From NCBI GenBank assembly GCA_037200985.1, contig JBBCGJ010000001.1:2952756-3016755 (forward strand): DNA of 64,000 nt, written 5' to 3'. This document shows positions 1-8,505 of the stretch, in pieces; positions within the stretch are counted from its first letter, which is position 1; every line of letters begins with the position of its first letter. The position numbers and the translations under genes are program-made. Source of the DNA: Rhizomicrobium sp. (GTDB lineage Bacteria; Pseudomonadota; Alphaproteobacteria; Micropepsales; Micropepsaceae). The notes beneath the pieces were generated by a model. It did not search any database. It was not told the DNA's origin and was given only the letters and a program-made list of their open reading frames with translations.

Positions 1-290
1 CCGCCGGCCAGGCGTTCATGGCCAATCCGGTGATGACCTCGGGCCATTCGATGATCGCCACCATGTTTGCGGATCGTTGCGATGACTACATGCGCACCGT
101 CGATCCGTCGCTGGACGATTCAGCATTTATCGACAAGCTTTATTCTGACGACCCACCGCGTCGCGGCGGGCAACTCATCGTCAGGCCGCGAAATCCAAAG
201 CTGCAATGGTTCTTCAATGATCTGGTGTTTGGCATCCTGGACGAAACGACGATGGTGTTCTTTCGCGTCTATCCGTTTTTTGATCGCTAG
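1..290 (+). CDS. C-terminal fragment of an unidentified ICE-region protein
   Basis: The frame is open from the first base of the window and stops with TAG at 288-290, so the true start probably lies outside. An internal ATG at 18 would give 90 residues. The tail is rich in aromatic and hydrophobic residues (WFFNDLVFGI, then FFRVYPFFDR). I recognise no family. Its position directly before a ParB-like gene on the same strand suggests an ICE accessory gene. A short complete gene starting at 18 is possible but no convincing ribosome binding site is seen there. Confidence 0.4.
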   Translation, partial: AGQAFMANPVMTSGHSMIATMFADRCDDYMRTVDPSLDDSAFIDKLYSDDPPRRGGQLIVRPRNPKLQWFFNDLVFGILDETTMVFFRVYPFFDR

Positions 291-601
291 TGCGTGATAA
301 TCTCGAGCGGAAACGCGTCCTCGAGCATTGGAACCGGCAAGCAGTCAAACCGGGAATGGCGACCACAAGCCGACACGGCTGCGCAAGCTGTGGCGTCGCC
401 CTTCGGGCCGGGCCGTCGGCTGCGCGCGCGCCCCGTACCGGGTCTCGCCCCTGGCGGGCTTCCGTCCCTGACGCGATCCTGACATTCGCGCGTAACAAAT
501 GCGCGCGTGGCATCGGCAAAGGAAGAGATTTGACGCCGCGTTCCGCGACGGGTTGGAGGTCGAGAGAGAGTCTTTCGGCCGCCCGTCTCGGAGAAATCGT
601 C
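291..601 (+). promoter_or_regulatory. Leader region of the parB-like gene with a hairpin before the RBS
   Basis: This 311-base stretch carries no convincing gene. The parB frame is open back to 290, but the 104 residues it would add are low-complexity Arg/Ala/Ser-rich and do not look like a domain. A 6-bp stem (GACGGG at 547-552 with CCCGTC at 582-587) encloses a GA-rich loop and ends just before the Shine-Dalgarno GGAGAA at 590-595. Two more genes of this ICE remnant also have a hairpin placed right before the ribosome binding site. Confidence 0.4.
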
Positions 602-2671
602 ATGACGAAACCAAAGCCCAAGCTCGTGCTGAGCAACACGCGGCTCATTCCCTTCAATAAGCTCGTTCTGTCTCAGGCCAATGTCCGCCGCGTGAGCAAC
701 GGTGTCTCGATCGAAGATCTGGCCGACGACATCGCCCACCGCGGACTACTTCACAATCTCAACGTCCGGCCGGTGTTGGATGACGCCGGCGCCGAAACGG
801 ACATGTTCGACATTCCGGCCGGCGGACGGCGATATCGCGCGCTGGAAATTCTCGTCAAGCAGAAGCGCCTGCCGAAGACCGCCGAGATCCCCTGCAACGT
901 CAAGAGCGCCGACGATCCGATTTCGGCGGAGGAGGATTCGCTCGCCGAAAACACCTTCCGCGAAGCGCTGCATCCGCTCGACGAATTCCGCGCCATCCAG
1001 GAGCTTTCGGCGAAGGGCCTCGGCGATGAGACCATTGCGGGTCGGCTCAAGATCACGCCCGCGGTCGTCAAGCAGCGCAAGCGCCTGGCGAGCGTGTCGG
1101 AAAAGCTGCTCGCGATCTATGGCGCGGACGGCATGACGCTGGAGCAGCTCATGGCCTTCACCGTCAGCGAAGACCATGCACGGCAGGAGCATGTCTGGGA
1201 CTGCATCGCGGACCAAATCTACGAAGCGGACCCTTATAACATTCGAGCCATGCTGACCGAGGATACCGTGGAGTCCTCCGACAGGCGCGCGCGTTTCGTG
1301 GGTGTCGAAGCCTATGAAGCCGCCGGCGGCATCGTCATGCGCGATCTGTTCGACGAGCACGACGGCGGCTGGCTGCAGGATCCTGGACTGCTGGACCGGC
1401 TCGTCACCGAGAAGCTGAAAGCCGCGGCCACCGAAATCGCAGCCGAAGGCTGGAAGTGGATCAACGTCGCGGTCAACTTCCCGTATGGCTACGACAGTGG
1501 CATGCAACGCATCGCTGGCACGGCTCCGGACCTGAGTGAAGACGACTATCGCCGCCGTGAGGCTCTGCGCACCGAGCACGAGCAGATCGAGGAGCAATAC
1601 GCCCAGGCCGAAGAGCTTCCAGACGACGTCGATCGTCACCTTGGAGAGATCGAAGCCGAGCTCGAAGCGTTCGAGAACCAACCGCTGCTTTACAACCCGG
1701 AAGACAAGGCACGCGCTGGCGTTTTCATCAGCCTGACCAACGACGGCGGCCTGCGCGTCGAACGCGGATTTGTCCGACGCGAGGATGAAGTGCCAGACGA
1801 GGTCAACGAGAACGAGGCCGAAGCAGACGAGACGCAAGGCACGCCAGATTCCTCGTCCCATAACACCGTCATCACCGTCGGCGCCGGCGAGGAAGAGGAC
1901 ACCGAAGAAGAAGACGGTGCGAAGCCGTTGCCCGACCGGCTTGTCAGCGAACTCACCGCCCACCGCACCCTAGCGCTGCAGGATGCTGTCGCCTGCCATC
2001 CTCGTGTCGCCATGACGGCGCTTTTGTACAAGCTGTGTCTCGACAGCTTCTACCACGGAAGCTACGGCGCCTGTCTGGAGGCATCGGTTCGGCATGTCTA
2101 TCTGCCCATCCAGGCGCCGGATCTGAAGGACAGCGCATCGGCGCGTGCCATAGCCGCGCGACAGGAGTGCTGGAAGGCTCAATTGCCAGACGGCGATGAC
2201 GCGCTGTGGGACCATATCGTCAGTCTCGACGACGAGAAGCGCGCCGCGTTGCTTGCCCATTGCGTGTCGCTTGGCATCACGGCGCTGCATGAGCGTGCCG
2301 ATCGCCCGGGTGGGTCCGGTCCGTCACGCGGCACGATCGAGCGGCGCATCGGACAAGCCGACCGGCTTGCCGATGCTGTCGGGCTCGACATGGTGGCAGT
2401 CGGCTGGAAGCCCACGGTCGAGAACTATCTTGGCCGTGTGACCAAGCCGCGCATTCTTGAAGCGGTGCGGGAAGCCAAGGGCGAGCAATCGGCCCAGCTG
2501 ATCGATCACCTCAAGAAGGGCGAGATGGCCAAGGAAGCCGAGCGGCTACTCGACGGCACCGGCTGGCTACCAGAACCGCTTCGGCTTCTCGATCCTGTGG
2601 CCCAAACGAGCGAGCCCGAAGCCTTGCCCGCCTTCCTCGCCGACGAGCCCGTGGCCGAAGCCGCCGAATAG
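602..2671 (+). CDS. ParB/RepB/Spo0J-family protein, large ICE type
   Basis: The protein has 689 residues. The start at 602 is chosen because GGAGAA precedes it and the sequence begins with a lysine-rich stretch leading into a ParB/sulfiredoxin-fold domain. That domain shows GGRRYRAL and a box-II-like segment (ENTFREALHPLDEF). A helix-turn-helix follows (GDETIAGRLKITPAVVKQRKRL), then a long C-terminal half with acidic Glu/Asp-rich stretches. Classical ParB proteins have about 300 residues; these long versions are typical of conjugative elements in Rhizobiales and sphingomonads. It probably binds element DNA in partition or transfer control. The two small genes and the helicase chimera follow on the same strand. 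Confidence 0.85.
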   Translation: MTKPKPKLVLSNTRLIPFNKLVLSQANVRRVSNGVSIEDLADDIAHRGLLHNLNVRPVLDDAGAETDMFDIPAGGRRYRALEILVKQKRLPKTAEIPCNVKSADDPISAEEDSLAENTFREALHPLDEFRAIQELSAKGLGDETIAGRLKITPAVVKQRKRLASVSEKLLAIYGADGMTLEQLMAFTVSEDHARQEHVWDCIADQIYEADPYNIRAMLTEDTVESSDRRARFVGVEAYEAAGGIVMRDLFDEHDGGWLQDPGLLDRLVTEKLKAAATEIAAEGWKWINVAVNFPYGYDSGMQRIAGTAPDLSEDDYRRREALRTEHEQIEEQYAQAEELPDDVDRHLGEIEAELEAFENQPLLYNPEDKARAGVFISLTNDGGLRVERGFVRREDEVPDEVNENEAEADETQGTPDSSSHNTVITVGAGEEEDTEEEDGAKPLPDRLVSELTAHRTLALQDAVACHPRVAMTALLYKLCLDSFYHGSYGACLEASVRHVYLPIQAPDLKDSASARAIAARQECWKAQLPDGDDALWDHIVSLDDEKRAALLAHCVSLGITALHERADRPGGSGPSRGTIERRIGQADRLADAVGLDMVAVGWKPTVENYLGRVTKPRILEAVREAKGEQSAQLIDHLKKGEMAKEAERLLDGTGWLPEPLRLLDPVAQTSEPEALPAFLADEPVAEAAE

Positions 2672-2696
2672 CGCCTTCACCAATCCCGACTACCTC

Positions 2697-2725
2697 GAGC
2701 CCGGCCATCGTGCCGGGCTCTTTTT
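2697..2725 (+). terminator. Hairpin plus T-tract abutting the next gene's RBS
   Basis: A perfect 9-bp stem (GAGCCCGGC at 2697-2705, GCCGGGCTC at 2712-2720) with a 6-base loop is followed by TTTTTCTTT. This is a textbook intrinsic terminator after the parB-like gene. However, the next Shine-Dalgarno (GGAG, 2730-2733) and ATG (2740) follow within 20 bases, so it may act as an attenuator or an mRNA-processing or stability element rather than a simple end. Confidence 0.7.
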
Positions 2726-2739
2726 CTTTGGAGAACACC

Positions 2740-3111
2740 ATGACAGACGCCTTCGACTTCCGAACGGCCGTCGCCTATGACGACATCCGCAAGCGTGAAT
2801 TCCATCGCCTCGCGCGCCGCCAACTCGGGCTTCTCGCCAAGGCCCTCGATCTGCCATCCGGCAGCTACGATCTGCGCTCGAACATGGCGGGCATCGCCGT
2901 CTCCGGCGAGATCACCCTCCATGCCGAGCGTATCTATGTCCAGACAAGCCAACCCTTTGGCGGCTTCGACTCCGGAATCCTCATCCGAACCTGCAATGGC
3001 CGCAAAGACTATGTCGGCGGTCCGAACAACTTCGCCTCGCTCGACCTTCTGCATGAGCCTGAGAAGCTCGCGCGCATGGTGAAGCAGGTCATGGTCGGAG
3101 ACAGGCCATGA
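2740..3111 (+). CDS. Conserved-looking hypothetical protein of the ICE remnant
   Basis: The product has 123 residues and starts at ATG 2740, which has a good RBS (GGAG, 6 bases before). An upstream GTG at 2710 lies inside the terminator hairpin and is unlikely. The protein is soluble, without signal or membrane segment. Its N-terminal half is basic and helical (IRKREFHRLARRQLGLLAKAL), and the second half looks like a beta-rich fold around FGGFDSGILIRTCNGRKDYVGG. Its stop overlaps the start of the next gene (ATGA), implying translational coupling. I do not recognise a characterised family; such small genes are common between parB and the strawberry-notch gene in alphaproteobacterial ICEs. Confidence 0.7.
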   Translation: MTDAFDFRTAVAYDDIRKREFHRLARRQLGLLAKALDLPSGSYDLRSNMAGIAVSGEITLHAERIYVQTSQPFGGFDSGILIRTCNGRKDYVGGPNNFASLDLLHEPEKLARMVKQVMVGDRP

Positions 3112-3404
3112 AAAACTCCGAGCTGCTGACGACGACGCGCCGAGATCTCGATCCGATCGAGAAACAGCGCCGCTACATCCTGCGCTGCCTGGTCCAGAAC
3201 AATGCCTGTCCCAACTGCGGGCACCAGCTGAACTTCTTCGAAGGCTCCGGCATCGCCATCGATGATTGGAAGGATAAGGCGGGCGGCACGCACTGCCGGT
3301 GCGCGGCCTGCCACCGCGAGCTCCGCTATGTCGTCCCCTTTCTGGTTCTGGGCGGCAATGGCGGTTGGCATTGGCATCTTTTGCCGATCGACCCGCAAAA
3401 GTGA
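3108..3404 (+). CDS. Small zinc-ribbon hypothetical protein
   Basis: The product has 98 residues and begins at the ATGA overlap with the preceding stop. Two cysteine pairs (CPNCGH near residue 34 and CRCAACH near residue 64) are spaced as in a treble-clef or zinc-ribbon fold. The C-terminus is glycine- and tryptophan-rich (GGNGGWHWHLLP). It is probably a small DNA- or protein-binding accessory factor of the ICE, but no function is assigned. A structured leader RNA starts at its stop codon and precedes the helicase gene. Confidence 0.7.
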   Translation: MKNSELLTTTRRDLDPIEKQRRYILRCLVQNNACPNCGHQLNFFEGSGIAIDDWKDKAGGTHCRCAACHRELRYVVPFLVLGGNGGWHWHLLPIDPQK

Positions 3405-3477
3405 GAGGACGGCCGGAACGGGTTTGAACCGGGCAGGCTCAAGAGAGCGCCTCCCGGTTCGCCCATCTCCGCTCTCC
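3403..3477 (+). promoter_or_regulatory. Structured leader RNA before the methylase/helicase gene
   Basis: GAACCGGG (3426-3433) pairs with CCCGGTTC (3453-3460), and after one bulged C the stem continues with AGGC (3435-3438) pairing GCCT (3449-3452), giving about 12 bp. An outer GAGAG (3403-3407) can pair with CTCTC (3472-3476). The element fills the gap between the zinc-ribbon gene and the helicase start at 3492. No T-tract follows, so it is not a terminator. It resembles a conserved 5' leader but no ligand or known class is recognised. Confidence 0.5.
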
Positions 3478-3491
3478 TGAAGGCCTTCCCC

Positions 3492-6398
3492 ATGAACACC
3501 ATGATTCCTGCGGCTGCGCTCGCGGCCGCAATGCCCAAGCCTGATGCGTTTCCCATCATCCGCGACGCTGCCGAGCAATTGCTCGGCACAGTCTCGCGCG
3601 GCGAGGCGATTTCCTCCGACGGATTGCGCACTGCGATGACTGCGGCCTTCGGCGGCACCGACGCCGAAGGCCTGTGGGACTGGAAGTCTGCTTACGACGT
3701 CTGCGAGGTCGTACAGATCCTGTTCCTGCGCAAATTCGGCAGCGCCATTCGCGCGCGCGCGGCGTCTCCCGCCGCCGAACTCGCGATGCACACACGCATC
3801 GCCTCGCTCTTTCCCACGCATACGCGCCGCTCCGAAGAGAGCCAGGCGTGGCAGCAGTTCTCGACGCCGCTGCCACTGGCGTTTGTCGCCGCGCAAGCCG
3901 CAGCGATCACGCCCACCGACCTCGTCCTCGAACCCTCCGCCGGCACGGGCTTGCTCGCGATCTATGCCGAACTTTTCGGCGCGGATCTCGCGCTCAACGA
4001 GTTCGCGGACAATCGCATCGCGCTGCTGCGCGGCCTATTCCGGGCCGCAGCAACCAGTCAGCACGACGCGGCGCACATCCACGATTTCCTCGACGCGTCC
4101 GTGCAGCCGAGCGTGGTGCTGATGAACCCACCTTTCTCGGCCGCGGCCCATGTCGATGGGCGCGTTGCCGACGCTGCGATGCGTCACATCGCTTCTGCGC
4201 TTGCGCGTCTCGCCGATGGCGGGCGCCTCGTTGCCATCACGGGGGCTGGTCTCGCGCCCGACAGCCTTGCCTGGCGCAACGCGTTCTTGCGGCTGCAAGA
4301 GCGCGCCCGCGTGGTGTTCTCGGCCGCCATCGACGGACGTGTCTATGCGCGCCATGGCACGACGACTGACACGCGCCTTACCGTGATCGACAAGGTCAAG
4401 GCGGTTGACCCGCAAGCGATTCCGCCTTCGCGCGGCATGGCTCCTGACGCCACGACGCTGCTCGGCTGGATTGCCGAGCTTCCAGCGCGCACGCCCGTCG
4501 CAGTCTCGCAACACGCCGCGCAGTCCGCCGCGCGCGGCGCGGTGCGTCGGCCTGCGGCCCGCACCGCGGTTTCGCAATCGCCGATCGAAATCACCGGCGT
4601 CGAGCTCGCTTATGAGACTGCCGACTGGACCGCAGCCGATCACGGCCACCTCGGGGAGTCGATATATGAGAGCTACGCGCTCCAGTCCATTCGCATTCCG
4701 GGCGCGACGCCGCATCCGACGAAGCTCGTGCAATCGGCGGCGATGGCATCCGTCGCGCCACCGAAGCCCACCTATCGCCCGCGACTGCCGTCCATCGTCA
4801 CCGAACGCGGCCTTCTTTCCGACGCCCAGCTCGAAAGCATCATCTATGCGGGCGACGCGCAAACCGCGTTTCTGGCGGGCGCGTGGACCGTGGACGAGAC
4901 TTTCGATGTCGTCTCGGCGGCACCCGATGACGCCGAAGCATCAGTCCGTTTTCGCCACGGCTGGATGTTGGGCGATGGCACCGGTGCCGGCAAAGGCCGC
5001 CAGGTCGCGGGCATCCTGCTCGACAATTGGTGTCAGGGCCGTACCCGCGCGGTGTGGATCTCCAAATCCGACAAGCTGATCGAGGACGCGCAACGCGACT
5101 GGTCGGCGCTCGGACAGGAGCGTTTGCTGGTCACGCCGCTGTCGCGCTTTCGCCAAGGCACGGCGATCCGTTTGGCGCAGGGCATCCTATTCACCACCTA
5201 TGCCACGCTGCGCTCCGACGCCAAGGAGGACAAGGCTTCCCGCGTGCAACAGATCGTGGATTGGTTGGGGTGTGATTTCGACGGCGTGATCGTGTTTGAT
5301 GAATCTCATGCCATGGCCAATGCCGCGGGCTCGACCTCTGAGCGCGGCGACAGCGCGCCCTCCCAACAGGGACGCGCGGGCCTGCGCCTGCAACATGCGT
5401 TGCCGAATGCCCGCATCGTCTATGTCTCGGCGACGGGCGCCACCACGGTTCACAATCTCGCTTATGCCCAGCGTCTCGGGCTGTGGGGCGGCACGGATTT
5501 TCCCTTCGCGACGCGATCGGAGTTCGTCGAAGCCATCGAAGCCGGCGGCGTCGCCGCCATGGAAGTCCTGGCGCGCGATCTGAAGGCGCTCGGACTCTAC
5601 ATGGCCCGCTCGCTTTCCTATGAGGGCGTCGAATACGAGCTTGTCGAACACAAGCTCACACCTGAGCAGACCCGCATCTATGACGCCTACGCGGCGGCCT
5701 TCCAGGTCATTCATAATAATCTCGACGCCGCGCTGCAGGCCACCAACGTCACCAGCGATAGCGGCACCTTGAACGGCCAAGCCAAGTCCGCGGCGCGCTC
5801 GGCCTTCGAATCCGCCAAGCAGCGCTTCTTCAATCATCTGATCACGTCGATGAAGACACCGACTCTTATCAAGTCCGTCGAGCGCGATCTGGAGTGCGGT
5901 CATGCCGCTGTGATCCAGATCGTCTCGACCGGCGAAGCGCTGATGGAACGCCGGCTGGCCGAGATTCCGACCGCCCAAGGAGCGAAACTCATCGGCCAGT
6001 ACGACGCACAGATCACCTTCGGCCAGTCCCGTGCGCTTCTCGTCTGGAATCGCCTCATCCTGCCGAACGGAAAGTCCATCGTACTTGAGCGCCAGCCAGC
6101 CACCGACAAGGAAGGTTATGCCGGCCTCGAAGACGAGGTGGACAATCACTGGGGCACGTTATTCGAGGCGGCGATTCTGTCAACAGTTCTTAGCGTCGGA
6201 TCGGAAGCCGGAACGAGCGATAGCGAAAACAATCTCGCCCAGGCGATCCGGCAGGGCGCGTCGCAGAGCTTAAATCAAACCGGAGAGCAGATCGTGGGTC
6301 GATCTCTCAACATACAGCCCACAATCACCATCCGACCCGGATTTCCGGTCAACGTACTGGTCACACACGACCTAGTGCTGGAGCCTTATAACAACTGA
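3492..6398 (+). CDS. Chimera: strawberry-notch methylase/helicase fused to TrbI C-terminus
   Basis: The frame encodes 968 residues. Residues 1 to about 826 match the ICE strawberry-notch-type protein. They contain a SAM-binding segment (EPSAGTG, about 147-153), the adenine-methylase motif NPPF (about 212), a Walker A-like GDGTGAGKG (about 494) and the helicase box DESH (603-606). Near base 5973 the sequence switches to the conserved C-terminus of TrbI/VirB10: LIGQYDAQITFGQS, then LEDEVDNHWGTLF, and IRPGFPVNVLVTHDLVLEPY at the end. Helicase motifs IV-VI and the TrbI N-terminal membrane part are missing. The join is in frame at a possible ATTCCG microhomology. Neither activity is likely to be complete. 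Confidence 0.85.
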   Translation: MNTMIPAAALAAAMPKPDAFPIIRDAAEQLLGTVSRGEAISSDGLRTAMTAAFGGTDAEGLWDWKSAYDVCEVVQILFLRKFGSAIRARAASPAAELAMHTRIASLFPTHTRRSEESQAWQQFSTPLPLAFVAAQAAAITPTDLVLEPSAGTGLLAIYAELFGADLALNEFADNRIALLRGLFRAAATSQHDAAHIHDFLDASVQPSVVLMNPPFSAAAHVDGRVADAAMRHIASALARLADGGRLVAITGAGLAPDSLAWRNAFLRLQERARVVFSAAIDGRVYARHGTTTDTRLTVIDKVKAVDPQAIPPSRGMAPDATTLLGWIAELPARTPVAVSQHAAQSAARGAVRRPAARTAVSQSPIEITGVELAYETADWTAADHGHLGESIYESYALQSIRIPGATPHPTKLVQSAAMASVAPPKPTYRPRLPSIVTERGLLSDAQLESIIYAGDAQTAFLAGAWTVDETFDVVSAAPDDAEASVRFRHGWMLGDGTGAGKGRQVAGILLDNWCQGRTRAVWISKSDKLIEDAQRDWSALGQERLLVTPLSRFRQGTAIRLAQGILFTTYATLRSDAKEDKASRVQQIVDWLGCDFDGVIVFDESHAMANAAGSTSERGDSAPSQQGRAGLRLQHALPNARIVYVSATGATTVHNLAYAQRLGLWGGTDFPFATRSEFVEAIEAGGVAAMEVLARDLKALGLYMARSLSYEGVEYELVEHKLTPEQTRIYDAYAAAFQVIHNNLDAALQATNVTSDSGTLNGQAKSAARSAFESAKQRFFNHLITSMKTPTLIKSVERDLECGHAAVIQIVSTGEALMERRLAEIPTAQGAKLIGQYDAQITFGQSRALLVWNRLILPNGKSIVLERQPATDKEGYAGLEDEVDNHWGTLFEAAILSTVLSVGSEAGTSDSENNLAQAIRQGASQSLNQTGEQIVGRSLNIQPTITIRPGFPVNVLVTHDLVLEPYNN

Positions 6399-6409
6399 CG
6401 GAGCGCCCA

Positions 6410-6655
6410 ATGGCCAATCTCAGGATAGGACCAATCGAAAGCGACAAGCCGGTGCGCGTCACTATAGAACTTCCCGCCGCTGTCCATCGCAATCTGCTTG
6501 CCTATGCCGACGCACACGCAAAGGAAACCGGGCAGCAGCCGTTGGAACCCACAAAACTGATCGGGCCAATGCTGGAACGATTCATGGCAACGGATCGCGG
6601 GTTTGCCAAAGCGCGACGAACGCGGAAAACTTCAAGCAAATCCTCTGGCGCGTGA
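6410..6655 (+). CDS. DUF2274 protein, gene that follows trbI in trb operons
   Basis: The product has 81 residues with the family pattern: an opening LRIGPIESDKPVRVTIELPA, then LLAYADAH, and a C-terminal MLERFMATDRGFAKARR. In ICE and plasmid trb operons this gene usually sits directly after trbI. It lies 11 bases after the TrbI-derived stop here, which independently supports reading the previous frame as a trbI remnant. The basic C-terminus suggests nucleic-acid contact, but its role is not established. Its last 24 bases overlap the end of the convergent LysR gene, so the ICE remnant stops abruptly here. Confidence 0.85.
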   Translation: MANLRIGPIESDKPVRVTIELPAAVHRNLLAYADAHAKETGQQPLEPTKLIGPMLERFMATDRGFAKARRTRKTSSKSSGA

Positions 6656-7504
6656 CTCGTCACGCATGAACGCCACAAAGCGACCCGCAACTGGATTTTC
6701 GCTTTCAGGCAACCACACTAAGTCAAATTCGAGCCAAGCATTGGGCTCCTCTACGGGTCTAAATTCGATGCCCGGAGCCTGGCCCTCGACTTGACTCTCC
6801 GTGGCGAGCGTGACTCCAAAGCCCGCCCGTACGAGTGCTAGAATTGTTTGTTTGCTTGCTTGGTGAACTTCGAAATGCGCAGCGTTGCTGACAAGCGTTG
6901 CGTAGTACTCTCGTTGAGTTTGATTCTCAGGCCAGCCTTGGACGAGAATGGTCTCACGGCTGACATCCTCCCAGCTCACCGAAACTTGCCCGACGAGACG
7001 ATGTTGGCCTGGAATGACAACGATGAGTTTCTCTCGGAATAGCGGACACGCGGCAACGTGCGGCCATATTGTGTGACCACCAACCAAGGCAACATCAAGA
7101 CGCCGCTCTGCAAGTCCCAGCGCAATATCCCGTTCGTTACCATCCATTATCTTCAGGCTGACGTCCGGAAAGGCCGAGCGCCAAGAACTCAGAAGCGCCT
7201 GTGCAGCCCCTCCAATCGGTGGAACACGAACCCCAAGAATTATCTGACCTTCCGCGCCACCCGCATGCTTTCGACTGGTTCGCACAAGCGCTTCCACGTC
7301 CGCAAGAATGCGGCGCGCTTTTTCAACTGCTATCTTGCCGCCTCGGGTAAGCCGGATGCCGCTATGGTTCCGCTCGAACAATGTCAAACCGAGTTCATCT
7401 TCCAGTTTGCTGATACGGCGACTTACTGTCGAAATCTCGACATCGAGGAACTTGGCAGCACGCGAGAGAGCACCCGAATCCGCGCACGCAACCAAACAGC
7501 GCAA
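6632..7504 (-). CDS. LysR-family transcriptional regulator
   Basis: The product has about 290 residues. The N-terminal winged HTH is clear (GALSRAAKFLDVEISTVSRR, then LEDELGLTLFER), followed by a substrate-binding domain with IILGVRVPPIGG and VALVGGHTIW. In this frame no ATG or GTG exists before the HTH; the best start is TTG at 7504, or a rarer codon slightly upstream, so the start is uncertain. It is the first gene after the ICE remnant and points towards it. The hydrolase and MaoC genes lie just upstream on the same strand, so control of that group is plausible. The effector is unknown. Confidence 0.8.
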   Translation of the reverse strand: MRCLVACADSGALSRAAKFLDVEISTVSRRISKLEDELGLTLFERNHSGIRLTRGGKIAVEKARRILADVEALVRTSRKHAGGAEGQIILGVRVPPIGGAAQALLSSWRSAFPDVSLKIMDGNERDIALGLAERRLDVALVGGHTIWPHVAACPLFREKLIVVIPGQHRLVGQVSVSWEDVSRETILVQGWPENQTQREYYATLVSNAAHFEVHQASKQTILALVRAGFGVTLATESQVEGQAPGIEFRPVEEPNAWLEFDLVWLPESENPVAGRFVAFMRDESRARGFA

Positions 7505-7621
7505 ATCTGCTACGCTGGCGACTTCGTCACCAAGAGATTCGAAGACATCGAGCGGGTTAGATACTCTCGTTACTGGCTCCTGTGATAGAATCGCTCAGTT
7601 GTCGAGCGCTCCCTGTGGAGG

Positions 7622-8503
7622 TCAAGCCGAACGCAAAAGCGCTTTGCCGTTCTTAATGACTGTTGCTCCACGTTCCTTCACTCGAGCTTCGAAAGACACC
7701 GTGGTGTCGTCCTTCCACAGATCGACAGTAACCGTGTCACCAGGGAATACCGGCGCCGAAAAGCGGGCCTGATGGCTTGCTATCCGGTCCGAGTCATATC
7801 CTACGATTGTCTGCAACACGGCTCGACATGTCAGGCCATATGTACACAAACCGTGAAGGATGGGGCGGGGAAAACCCGACCGCTTGGCGCTGTCCGGATC
7901 GGAGTGGAGGGGATTACGGTCGCCGTTCAGCCGGTAGAGCAGCGCTTGGTCGGGTCGTGTTTCATAGTCGATGGATATGTCCGGCTTTCGAGACGGGATC
8001 TCATGGGGTTCCGGCTGGCCCTCCGACGGACCGCCAAACCCACCATCGCCGCGGCAAAAACTAGAGCTCGTTAGCTTAGCAATCTCGGCTCCAGTCTCGT
8101 CTGTCCAGATCGTCTGGCCGACCAGAACGGCGCCCTTGTCCTTGCCTTTGTCGAAGGCGCCGATCGTCCGGCTTTGAATTGTAAATGTGCCGGTCGGTGG
8201 GAGCGGCTTGTGCAACTCGACCTTTTGTTCGCCGTGGACGAGCATCAGGAAGTTCGGCGCACTCTCCCGATGCCCTTCCCTGCGTGGCAATGGTTCGCCG
8301 CGCCCCGCGCCCGAGGCTAGAACGGTTGCCACGGTGGGCACGACCTTCAGGCCTTTCTCATAGACGAAGGCCAGCTCGTCTCGATTCAGAGGATCTCGGC
8401 CCATGCCAATGCCAAGGGCGTACAGCATGACGTCCTTGTCCGTATAGGTGAACGGACGCGGCTTGGTGCCCTGATCGAGGATGTCGGGGTAGTAGATCGG
8501 CAT
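7622..8503 (-). CDS. MaoC-type (R)-specific enoyl-CoA hydratase, double hot-dog
   Basis: The product has 293 residues; ATG 8503 is preceded by GGAGAAG. It has an N-terminal degenerate hot-dog domain and a C-terminal active hot-dog. The hydratase-2 motif is YRLNGDRNPLHSDPDSAKRS followed by FPRPILHGLCTYG, with the catalytic Asp and His present. The family hydrates trans-2-enoyl-CoA to (3R)-hydroxyacyl-CoA and partners SDR dehydrogenases of the multifunctional-enzyme-2 type, two of which are in this cluster (15747-16625, 36981-37871). It starts 2 bases after the esterase stop, so the two genes are cotranscribed. Confidence 0.85.
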   Translation of the reverse strand: MPIYYPDILDQGTKPRPFTYTDKDVMLYALGIGMGRDPLNRDELAFVYEKGLKVVPTVATVLASGAGRGEPLPRREGHRESAPNFLMLVHGEQKVELHKPLPPTGTFTIQSRTIGAFDKGKDKGAVLVGQTIWTDETGAEIAKLTSSSFCRGDGGFGGPSEGQPEPHEIPSRKPDISIDYETRPDQALLYRLNGDRNPLHSDPDSAKRSGFPRPILHGLCTYGLTCRAVLQTIVGYDSDRIASHQARFSAPVFPGDTVTVDLWKDDTTVSFEARVKERGATVIKNGKALLRSA

Positions 8504-8505
8504 GT

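Noticed and set aside
290..601. N-terminal extension of the ParB-like frame by 104 codons
   Set aside because: It lacks an RBS and domain features, and ATG 602 has a good RBS followed by a typical start.
3415..3440. tRNA-like T-arm (GGGTTTGAACCGGGC) in the ICE leader
   Set aside because: No acceptor, D or anticodon arm can be built around it; it is part of the leader stem.
1..6655. Search by eye for a repeat of the tRNA(CAU) 3' end as the left island border
   Set aside because: None is seen in the window; the left border must be outside if it exists.
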